Below are positions 24,456 through 34,472 of a DNA stretch of 64,000 nucleotides, one piece after another. The stretch lies in NCBI GenBank assembly GCA_963969365.1, contig OZ017749.1:2170001-2234000 (forward strand). Direction: 5' to 3'. The notes beneath the pieces were generated by a model. That model searched no databases, was not told the DNA's origin, and was given only the letters and a program-made list of their open reading frames with translations. Every line of letters starts with the position of its first letter. Position 1 is the first letter of the stretch. The DNA is from Asterochloris sp. CNOR1. Lineage: Eukaryota > Chlorophyta > Trebouxiophyceae > Trebouxiales > Trebouxiaceae. A program made the translations under genes and the position numbers.

Positions 24456-27400
24456 ATGCCGTTCAGGAATGGGTTCATCTGCTTAGTGGCTGCAAAGCAG
24501 CTACAGCTGGACAATGAAAGACTAATACGGGACAATGCACCGCAGCGTGCGCTGCACAGCAAGCTGGCAGGCATGCTTGCTGCCCTGCCTGGCCCTACAG
24601 CTGAGGTGCACCTCCCAAATGGAGTGGGGGCGTATCAGGCCAACTTTGGACCTTCGGCAGGCGCTTTTGGCATGCATTGGGCCATTTTTGCAGGGTAAGG
24701 CTGGCCAGCAGATGCAGGCTGCATGCTGAGGAGTGCTGAATCAGAGATTTTTGCTGCCTGCGCAGGACGCTGGACAACTATCCTTACTTGTGCCGGAAGT
24801 ACTGTGGAGACTTGTGCTTGGAGGATGGCAGCAGCATGTCGCTGAACAGGATTAAGCAGCAGCAGCCCCTGTCGGTGAGCTCTTGCTGCTACTGTGCCTT
24901 AAATGAGCAGCCTGGCAGTAATTCCATGGGGTGTGAAGTGTGTGAAGTGTGCTTTCGGTATGCAGCACCACAAGCAGGCGGATTGCACCAAGTCAGCCGC
25001 ACAAGCTGGAAAATGCATGCTCTCATGTGCAAGTACAAGCCACTTGGGAAACTGGCCGGATCGCATGCTCGGCAGGGCCAGCAAGGCCAGCGGCAATTCA
25101 TTTGCAGATTTGCCATTGGCTCCCAACTGCAACTGCAGGTGGCAGAGCTAATCTGCCGGCTGACTGCCACACAAGGGACCAGCTTTCTGGGCAAGTTGCG
25201 TGGCAGATGGGTCTTTGTCTGCTACTCAGCGGCAGAGGTGGGCTGCACCCCTGATCAGCACCTGTTGATGTGTCACGCCGCTATTTATCTTTTCTGCACC
25301 TTGCACAGGCTCTGCATGGTACTTGAGCAGGCTGCACGCAGCATGAACACAGCATTGGCCTGTGCAAACACCTGCTGCCTCACTGCCGCTGACTAGGCTG
25401 ACGGTAGACAGCACAGCTACCCTGTGCGTCACGCTGCTTGGGTGGCTGTTGTGCAGGTCAGGGTGCTGGCTGCAAGATCTGCAGACTCTGATGTGGACCT
25501 GTGGCAGGGGAAGCTGCCAGATGGGAGCCTAGTGGTGGGCAGTGATAATTGCCAGCCAGAGGGCCTGCTCCAGCTCACCTTCATTGAGCCAGGCTATTTC
25601 AAGTGAGCCTATCAATGAGCTTGGCGAAATGCCTTTGAGCCTGGGTTAGACAGGCCTGAGCGAGCTCAGCTTGAATAGCTGCATCATGAGCTTGGGCAAT
25701 TTGAGCAGACCTGCGGCACAGCTGCCTTCAGATGCCTGCAAAGAGCCAGCGTCCTTCTGCAGGCTTTGCCTACAAGACAGCCTCCCCATGCCTGCACAAA
25801 CATCGGCTCAGCCACAAGTTTAGGGGCCACTGCATGCAGGTGGGGTCATGGTGCGCAGCCCCAGCCCTTCACGGTGCGGCAGAGCATGGACTCAGATGTG
25901 GAGTCTGTGGCATACCTGTCCCCAAGTGAGGCCATTTTAGGTGCCTGTTGCATCCCATGTTGCAATCTGGCGCCATGTCCCTGTATGCTGCTGTATCAGC
26001 AAGCCTGAAGATCATGCTGCCTGCTCCTTGGCATGCTGTCAGAGAGTGCTGCACTCACCCAACAGCAGCACCTCCCAGCCCCCCAGACACTGTGCGGACT
26101 GTTGCTGAGAAAACCACAATACTACAGCTGCCACATTCACTGATGCCCTGTCTGCAGGGGTGCGCGGCCCGACTGCAGGGATGGCCAGCAGCCTGCCAAA
26201 GACTCCGGGCATGTACTGGCACTCTGGTGACCCTCGCCCCAGCCGCAGGAGCTCCTTCAGCAGCACCCACAGCGAGGCAGCGGGCATGCCGGGGAGCAGC
26301 GCAGCCCAGGCCAATCAGAGTGCCCGCAGCGCATTTTTCTCGGCAGCGAGTCAGCTGCCGCAGCCGTCTCCGCAGACTGGCCCTGCCTCCCTCCCTCACA
26401 CTCAGTCTGTGCCCATTGCGGCACAGGTGAGCACCACCCCTCTTGCCCTGCGCCCTGCTCTGTCACCTTGCAACGCTGCACACTGCGAGCCCTCATAGTT
26501 TGACACCAATGAGCCATCGTAGCAGACTGGGATTGAGCCTGCCCTGTGCAATGCTTTGCGTGCGGTGCTACAAGATGCACAGCAGCCTGCTGTGCAGGGC
26601 TGCACGTTCTTGACATCACGGAGGGGTTAGCTTTGTGTTACTGCATCTTGGAGTTTGCACAGCACCCTGCTGTGGCGGTTGCCTGCGGAGTGCAGACAGC
26701 TCTGCCAGCTGTCTATCTTGCACAGGAAAGTCAATAACCCCAATGAAAGTCAGTGAGTAAGTCTCCCCACGCATGGTTTGATGCTGCAGGCCCGGACGCC
26801 GACAGAGTCTGTGGCAGCCAGTAGCCTGGTTAGCGAGGGCAGCATGGCCAGCACAGTGACCAGCATGGCCAGCAAGGGGCGCACGCGGCGGGGCAAGCGC
26901 GCCGGGCGCAAGCAGCGGGAGACCAGCGAGCTGCGGCGCCTGCAGTCTGTGCCAACCAACGTGCTGAGGCCGCAGCTGGTGAGCACGCGGGGAGCAGGGA
27001 GGTGGCAGTAACAGGCTGAGGGCGGCATCACTGCAAGCCTGCAGTGCCGTCTCTTGATTTAGTCACATGTGGCGCCTGCAGTCTGCCCCTCAATGTGCTG
27101 AGATGCAGGTGGTGAGCTCACTGCGGGCAGTAAGGCGGCGAGAGCAAGACCTTGCACTCTGCCTGCTGGTTCCAGTGTCCGTGCCCACCACACTTGCTTA
27201 TGTCCTCCCAATGTGCTGTGGTCAAAGCTGGTGAGCCCACGGTGGGCAGCAAGGTGGCTGGAGTGGGGGAGATACTCTTCCTGCTGGCCTGTCAGGGGTG
27301 AATGAGGGAGGGGGGGGAAGATGTGCAGAGAGGCGGCTGCTGGCTGTCATTGGCTGTTTCCCAGAGGTCACACCAGACACTCAAGGCCTCATGCCTGAGG

Positions 27401-30400
27401 CACTGTGTGCCTGCTGGGCATGGCGTGCTTTGCTATCCAGCTGCAAGATGCGGCTGTCAGATAGCCATGCCTCATGCAGACTATGTCCCCGTATGCACTG
27501 AGGCAGCACTTCACCTGCAGTCTGTGTGCAAAGTTGCTGACAGGCCCTCTGCATCGTCACGTGCCTCATCAATCCCAATTCACAGCCGTCCAGCACCAAG
27601 GGCACAGCCTTTTCGGCTTCAGGCGGCCTACTTTGTTTCTCCCCTGGTGTCCTCCCCCAGCACTCCTTAACACGTGAAGCTCAACCAGCAGTGTGCCTGC
27701 AACTGCAGTCCAGCACCAAGTCCACGGATTCAGACCGCGCCCAGTCAGTGGCAGACCGCCAGGGATGGTGGCGCAGCAGCGCAGATGGGGTCCAGCAGCC
27801 AGGCCTGCTCCCGGCGGACGCTCACTCTAATGGGTCAGATGAGGCCCTGGACTCAGACGCCATGAGCCTGGCAGAACCTTTGCCCTTTGCTGAGAAGCCT
27901 CGTAGGTGGGCGCGACAGAGAGCAGCATGTCTTAAAGGCACATCAGTGCTGACGCACCATGAGATAGAGCGGCAGATGGGTCGCAGCCCACATGATGCTG
28001 AGTCAATTTGTCTTTTGCGCATTAAGAGCAGCAGCCAGACCCTGCTGGCTCTTTGCTGGCCATCAGCAGCCGCTGTGTACATGCATTGCAGCATGCAGTC
28101 TTAAGGCGGCTGCCTGAGCCTGCTCCTTGCATCAATTGCTGCATGATGATTACAAGGTCACTTTGCCCTGCTCTGGTCTGCCTGTAGGTTTTGCTGTTAC
28201 ATGGTGAACTGCTGCCTGTCAAGTCCCAAAGGCTGCTTGCTGCTCAAGCGCCAGCTTGACCCCGTCCAGCAGGGTGGGCCACTGCTCCAGCATGCAATCA
28301 GGGTCACCATTTGCATAGCGGCCACCTGCCCTGCAGGCCATCTGAGGATGGGGCAGATCGGGAGACTGTCAGCACCCAGTACGGATTTGTGGAGCCCAGC
28401 GGGCCGGCAGCCCGCGGCGTGCTGGCCCCTGAAGGCTGGAAGGGCCCACCCCCTGCATACAGCTCGCTGAGCATGTCCATGGGTAATCTGGGCGCGCACC
28501 CCACCGCGGCCAGCGCTACTGCAATGGGCAAGGTGAGGAGGATTCACAGCTCCTGATTGCGGCTGCAGGCCCCTGACTGGGTGGCAACTGCTTGAGGTGC
28601 AGCAGATCACTGGGCTGAGTGTCCTACAGGTTTGCATGCTTGTGCGGGTAACAGTCAGCGAGGCTGCATCCGAGGCCTGCTACGCCTCTGCACAGAGGCC
28701 TGCAAGCCAAATGGCTGTGTCAGTCTAGATTGGGTTCTGCTGTGCCCACTGTATCACTGAGTTGCTGCATGCCTGCAGGCTGATGCAGCCTTTGAGGGTG
28801 AGGAGGAGGCCGTGCAGCCTGGCGTCCAGCAGCCCCCCCTGGGGCGCAGCGTCAGCCGCAAGTCGGGTATGCAGCCACCCCAGCTGGCCACTGTGGTGGA
28901 GACAAAGCATGAGGGTCTGAGCCGCCCGCAGTCCCTGGCAGACCTGCAGGCAAGTCCCTGTCCAGCTTTGTCTGCTCCGGCGTGAAGGATGGACAGCCCC
29001 TTGTGGACCTGCCGGTGCCTTCCTCTGCGCCGGTCTTACTGCGCTGGTCAGCACTTGTGCAGCTTGCTGGTGTCGCTCTTCAGACCATGCTGCTGGCTGC
29101 CAGCCACCTCACCAGATGCCCGCTGTGTGTGCCCTTCAGGCTGCCGGCATGACTGTGGAGCGGGCAATGAGCCACCATGGCTCCGCAGCAGATCTGGCGT
29201 CCCTGGCCAGCCCCTCGTCCCCGGTGCACCTGCGGGGAGCCTCTCCAAGACGCCACCTGCCTCAGCTGGCTGAGTCGCCAGACCGTGTCCTGGCAGAGGC
29301 GCCCTTGGGGCGCAATGGTTTGAATTGGGGCAATCGGCAGGCAAGATACTGTCAAGTTTGTGTGCCATTTCTTGACGCCTCTGCCTCGCATACTGGACTG
29401 CAAACTCCAGCCCACATGTCCTTTGCATGCTTGAGCAACAGCTCTGCTCATGCATCTGCAGCACATCATGGCAAAAAGCCTACCAAGTGGATTGTATGAG
29501 CAGCAGCCCTACTCATGCATCTGCAGCACAATCATGGCAACATGCCTACATCTGTATTGCCCACACCCCACCAAACCCTGCTGTGCCTCATGCAGGGCTC
29601 TGGCGCCAGCAGCAGGTTCGCCCAGACCAGCAGCATCGGAAGTGCGTCAAGCAGCTGGCTGAATCCAGAGGTGCCTGCATTCTACCCTGGCAGGGGCTCA
29701 TGTGGCTGCGGGCATGTCACGCCACATCCTTGGGAGCAGTCTGCAAGGAGCGTTTATGCTGACCCCTTAGTTGGCGCCGAGAAGGCGGAGGCTTGCAGCA
29801 CAGTCCTGTCACGCGAAGCTGGTGAAGCCAACACCATCAGCCGTACAGGGGACCAGGCGTTGCTGCATGCCTTGACAGCTGGCAAGCCACCCAGAAGCCG
29901 CGCCTCTGGCACTAGCAGCCGCAGCTCTGCCTCTGGTGCAGACAACCTCAGAAGAGTCCCCTCACCTGACCACAACCAGCCCTTGAGCGCACCTGCAGAA
30001 CCTGACCTGCCCTCGCCCACCCCCAAGCCTGACCTGCGAGAGCGAGAGCCTGCCCCTCAGACTGACAGCCCCAGCAAGGCCACCTCCTTCCCTGACCAGC
30101 CTGCGTCCCCTGAGCGCCCTCAGCCCCAGCAATCTGATTCAGAGCACAGAGAGGGCCCTTTTCCCCACAAAAACTCAGACGGTGTCCCCATCAACTGCCC
30201 ACTCACTGACATCCTCTCGCACCCCATCACTTTCGAGGGTGACACCTCAGACGACGAGGGGACATCTAACGCTGCCCACGTGCGGCGCCTGCGTGCGTCT
30301 GCAGACTCCCCAGAGGTGCTCCAGACACTGCAGCAGATGCCCTCCCAGCTGCTGAGCCAGCTGACAGGCAAGCCATGCTGGCAGCTGCTGTGGATTGCTG

Positions 30401-32378
30401 CCTGGCAAAGGCAGCTTATACGACATGGGGCTGCCCCACATCAGTCAAGTTGCTAGCTTGGGGAGCTCTGGCCATTACACGCAGATGTTGAGCCAGCTGA
30501 CCGGCAACCCATACAATTTGGTCCTGCACTGTGGCCTTGCCTCAGCAAGGAGGCGAAACAGATCCAGTCCTGGTTTGTCACACATAGGTGCTGAGACAGT
30601 CGATAGGCAGGCACAGCAGCGGCCCTGAACAGAGCTTGGCTCGCATGGCAGCCTTGCTGGCAGCAGAGCAGAGCATTGCGTGCAGTCTACACCATTCAAT
30701 GCGCCTAGCAGGGCAGGCTGCCTTCTTCTGTCTGTCTCAGGCTTCTGTTTGTCTCTGGCATGCTGCAGGGCGCCTGTAGTCTTTATTTGCTTGCAGGGTG
30801 CACCAGCTGGCACCTGTAGGGGCCCTCATCAGCAAGTTGTTTCATGAGTGTGAGCAGTTCTTGAACAGAACTCAACTGCTGGCATCTGCTTTGCAGCGCC
30901 AGCCAGAACTTGACAGCAGACTGTGCCTGTGTGAGAGCTTCCCTTGGCCAGATTGTACTTTCCATCGCCAGGTTGTACTAAACTGCTGTGCAGGGCCTCA
31001 GGGGCCGTGCAGCGAGGATGCATCGGCAGCGCGCATGGTGCACCACCTGCTTTACAGCAGCCGCTGCTCGCTGTGCATCACAGAGGCTGGCAGGGGGGCC
31101 GACGGCACGCCAGACCGCCTTGTTTTTGTGAGCCACGATTTTGAGATGCAGACAGGGTACAGGGCTGAGGAGGTGCTGGGCAGGAACTGCAGGTGAGCTT
31201 TTCTTGCTCTGTCAAGTGGTCATCCACATTATGATCTTTGGTTTCAGCAGCAGCTACTTCATACTTTGGCTTCAGCTGCTTGCGGCCAACTCTTTGGCAC
31301 AACCTGACGTCACTTTCTCAGATACAGGCTCACAGCTTGCACATGCAGTCTGCTGCGCGCCTCTCCGAGCTGCTTGACCCTCCTGCTGGGGCTGCTTCAC
31401 TTGGATCCTGCACAGCACAGGACACGCTGTCAAAGCTGGATGTGCTGCACAGCCAGGTGCAGAGCTGCTTGCATGCCAATGATGGATGCATTTAGTCGTT
31501 GTAGGTTCATGCAGGTGCCTCCTGGCCCAGCTGTGCACCCTGCACACAGTGAGCACCCACCTTTCACTGAAGGCATCTAGGTCCCTGCAGGCTCATGCTG
31601 GCAGCTCCTGGCCAGAGGTGTACAACCCTCACGCTGGCTGCACCCACTGTTCAGTCGTCTGGGTCCCTGCAGGTTCATGCAGGCAGCGCCTGGCCAGCTG
31701 CGCATGCCCTCGTTCCCCTCCATGATCATCAAGCAGGCGCTGGAGGCTGGGGCAGGCGTGGATGTCAAGGTTTTGAACTACCACAGAAATGGCAGTGCCA
31801 TGTGGAATCAGTTGGCCGTCGTGCCCCTGCGCAGTGCGGATGGCAGCGTGACGCACCATGTCGGGATGCAGGTAGGTCAGCAGCTTTTGTGGCTGCATCC
31901 CTGCAGTCCAATGCCAAGCCAGGTTGTCAACCATGTCCACGGGCAGTCGCAGCACAGCCACAGCAAAGACCTTGTCCCCCTCTGTCACAGGCAGCTTTAC
32001 GCCAGGACTGTCATCACTCACCCTACAGCAGCTTGAACCTGAGGACGGATGCTGCAGCAGCTCCGGCATGGCACCTGTGTCCTCTGCTGCTGGTCTGCCC
32101 AGCCTGCTGGATAGGCTGCGCATGCAATGTTGGTGGCGGCTTGCAGTAGGCTGCTGTGGTCATTGAGTATCACTGCTGCAGACATTTTCACGTTTTGAGG
32201 ATGTGCTCAACACCCAGGTCAGCCTGCCCTCGCATGCCAGTCCAGTCCAAGCCAGTCCGAGCCGAAAGCCTCCCAGCAGGCGCACGAGCTTCGGCAAGAG
32301 CAAGTCCTGTAATGACCTGGAGAGCATCCCGCCAGTACCATCAGCAGCAGCCATAGCCTTGTCCACCATGGCTGCGTA
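24456..32378 (+). CDS. LOV-domain blue-light photoreceptor with long Ser/Pro-rich N-terminal region
   Basis: LOV domains bind flavin and form a cysteine adduct in blue light. The LOV core spans two exons. The first (about 30990-31192) reads LVFVSHDFEMQTGYRAEEVL and then GRNCR, with the adduct cysteine. The second (31673-31871) restores Arg and reads FMQ (usual FLQ), VKVLNYHRNGSAMWNQLAV and HHVGMQ, keeping the two flavin-contacting Asn and the final Gln. The last exon (about 32176-32378) gives a basic Ser-rich tail ending STMAA. Upstream, a large exon (29595-30367) and exons at about 26.16, 26.79, 27.71, 28.34, 28.78 and 29.14 kb encode low-complexity Ser/Pro/Ala-rich sequence. Exons at 24.46-25.6 kb (e.g. 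DNYPYLCRKYCGDLCLEDG) are unrecognised and could be a separate gene. There is no kinase domain, so this is not phototropin. Donors at 28950, 29341 and 30368 are GC type. Confidence 0.75.
26930..27260 (+). repeat. Three tandem copies of an exon end and its splice donor (LOV gene)
   Basis: The exon end CTGCAGTCTGTGCC...AACGTGCTGAGG...CTG|GTGAGC (donor at 26979) is followed by diverged copies with donors near 27112 and 27231. All three share AATGTGCTG or AACGTGCTG, a GTGAGC donor and a GGGCAG(C/T)AAGG-like tail. Spacing is about 120-130 bp. Confidence 0.75.
29433..29549 (+). repeat. Recent 65-bp tandem duplication in LOV intron
   Basis: About 50 bp containing CTCATGCATCTGCAGCACA occurs at 29433-29483 and 29498-29549 with only a handful of differences. 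Each copy carries the same CTGCAG acceptor-like site. This is the best-preserved of the local duplications. Confidence 0.85.
30333..30520 (+). repeat. Duplicated exon end in LOV gene
   Basis: GAGCCAGCTGAC(A/C)GGCAA occurs at about 30354 and 30490, each preceded by GCAGATG. In the first copy it ends the long exon (SQLLSQLTG) at a GCAAGC donor. The second lies in the intron and reads MLSQLTGN. Confidence 0.65.
31505..31720 (+). repeat. Three tandem copies of the LOV exon start and acceptor
   Basis: Copies begin at 31505, 31591 and 31673, each right after an AG acceptor. The last two are preceded by GTCCCTGCAG. They read FMQVPPGPAVHP, LMLAAPGQR and FMQAAPGQLRMP in the reading phase set by the GRNCR exon. 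Only the third continues into the LOV fold. All three lack an early stop. Confidence 0.85.
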
Positions 32379-32883
32379 ATGTTAGATGATCAGGGGGAAC
32401 CTTGCCAAAACCTGAGGGAGTCCCTCTTTGAGCAGGCCCCCCACTGCGACACTTAAGAGAGAGCAGTCTTACAGCAAATTTTTCTAATTTCGCAGCAGCA
32501 CAGCATTTTGGTCAAGCAGTGCTTTCCCTGAACCTGATTTGGCTGACAAGCCTGCCCAATTTCCCAGCAGGGTTGTGATGTATGAAGATGCATGGAGAGA
32601 GTGAGGAACAGCATGCCCACCTGTCATGGGCCCCATGTGTATTGTATATGCACCATTTTGTGATGGAGAAGATGTCCATATGTTTGATTTCAGATTGTTT
32701 CAGCAAGTTTGAGTGTCCCTTCACACCATGAATCACTAACACAGTTTGCAGGGGCAAAGAGCTCTGAGTGTAAGTAATTGGGCAGACAGGCAGGCAGCAT
32801 GGGCCTTTCAAATGACCATGTTCATGCATGACGGCAGGATTCAAAGAAAGGTGGTCTGTACGTCAGTGCTGTCTGCCAGAGCA
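32379..32883. other. Convergent intergenic region, LOV gene / phytocyanin gene
   Basis: About 505 bp between the 3' ends of two convergent genes. A TGTAA at 32769-32773 could serve the plus-strand gene. No exon-like frame was found. Confidence 0.5.
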
Positions 32884-33662
32884 CTAGCCTTCAGTGCCTG
32901 GTGTGGCCATGGATCCTGGCAGTGGCTCAGGTGCTGGTGCACTCGCATTGGGCACGAAGAGTGGGACGTCAATGGCAGCAGGCAGGTACCCCACTGCAGC
33001 ACAGCAGGGGAATATGCCAGTGAGCATGCTGAAACAAGCAGGGGCACGATGGAAATGCTGTGATACTTGAGACTCACCGTCAGGAGCGGCCACAACCACG
33101 CCGACAATCATGCCTAGAGAGCAATGCCCAGGCACCGGGCAAGCAAAGTAAATGGTGCCAGGGGTGTTCATCCTGATGGTGATGGTGGCATTGTTTGTGG
33201 AGGCCACCAGCTGGCGGTAGCCTGGCGCAGAGGCGTTAAATATAGCAGGGCACACACCTGCATGCGAGCCAACCATGACCAATCTTGTACTGCTAAGCAA
33301 GGTCAGCTTGAGCCCCTGCATTGGCATGCAGGCTCGCGCACGGCAGGCTCACTTGCAGGGATCTGCCACAGTCCATGCATGCGTGTGCCGTTCCACCGGA
33401 AGGTCACTGTGTCACCAATCTGAGCAGCGATGTTTGGGAACTGCACCAGCGGCGGGTTGGCATCGTTGGGGAAGCCCCAGTTCTGGACCTTGGCTGCATC
33501 ACAGCAATTCTGCAGGCCTTGAAAGACAAATCGTGTGGCAAGCAGACCAGCCTGGTATACGATGCCATCTTTGTTTGATGACGATGAAGATGCCATCATG
33601 CCAGCAGCAGCAAGGCTGACCTGCCAGCAGATGCCGCGAAGGCAGACCTGAGGCCACCTCAT
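32884..33662 (-). CDS. Phytocyanin/plastocyanin-like cupredoxin, probably secreted
   Basis: Cupredoxins carry one blue copper ion and move electrons or act at cell surfaces. Three exons join in phase: 33353-33662, 33078-33257 and 32884-32993, giving about 199 residues. The fold is seen as QIGDTVTFRWNGTRMHGLWQ with the first His ligand, then VCPAIFNASAPGYRQLVAS. TIYFACPVPGHCSLGMIVGV follows, with Cys, His and Met ligands in the C-x4-H-x4-M arrangement. N-x-T/S sites (NGT, NAS, NAT) suggest glycosylation. The last exon is a short Pro/Ala-rich tail ending ATPGTEG. The N-terminus from the ATG at 33662 (MRWPQVCLRG...) has a hydrophobic stretch like a weak signal peptide; an ATG at 33725 in the same frame is the alternative start. 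The gene is convergent with the LOV gene. The family call is firm; location is inference. Confidence 0.85.
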
Positions 33663-34472
33663 TGTAACCTGCCACAGCTGAGAACTCCCTGGAAAGCGGG
33701 CGTGCCGCTGACGAAAGGCCTGCATAGTCAGGCAGCTGTCAGCATCAGCAGCTACTGCTCGTTGCCAATTGCCAGAGATGCGAGGAGTTGGCAGAGCATA
33801 TTCTGCACAGCTCGGAGGCTAGCCCGGCAACAGCATGATGGCTGGCAACCAGCTGTCACAGCACGCTGAGCACATGCAGCTTGTCACGTCCAGCTGTCCC
33901 ATAACTAATCGTTCCAATAACAGCTGCATGGCTGCCAGTGGTGTTCATGGTGTGCTGAGTGCTCTGCAGCTCACTCAGGATGCTCAAGAGCACCACAGCA
34001 ACAGCCACCAGCTGCATTGCGTCCTGGCCTCAGGAGAGTCTGGCTGCTGGCGCCTGCCCTGCAACCAGACCTGTGTGGCAAGAAGTGCAGCCTGTGCCTT
34101 GACAGTGACCAGCCAGCTGATCTGCCAGAGCTATTGATTCGTGCACACACACAATTTTGAATTGCCCTGCCGCTCAAGGAAGAATAGCGGTGACAGACAT
34201 GGCCTTACCTCAGGCTTGCCAATACAGAGCAGATCGGGAGCACTGACACGCCAGGCAGAGCTCTCAAGTCTGACAGCTTTGACCACTTGGCTCGAGCCAG
34301 AATCCCAGCTGTGGAGCCACCTTGCATGCGATCTTTTCCTCTGCACCATGAGCCCGTGAGAGTCTGATAGTCACTTCACTTGCGGCGGATTGCTCATGTG
34401 ACAGCGCTGGAGAGAACCCCTGCTCCTGCAATGCTGTTCTGAGCTCTGAATTCTGCTGCTGACCCGGCCACA
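33663..34472. promoter_or_regulatory. Divergent promoter region, phytocyanin / EH-domain gene
   Basis: About 810 bp between divergent start codons. No family-like exon is present on either strand, so both promoters and 5' UTRs are expected here. No specific element was recognised. Confidence 0.4.

Noticed and set aside
29515-30456. Single long open reading frame as one exon to 30456
   Set aside because: The coding exon begins after an acceptor at 29594 and most likely ends at the GCAAGC donor at 30368. The last 90 bp change composition and hold a duplicated exon end.
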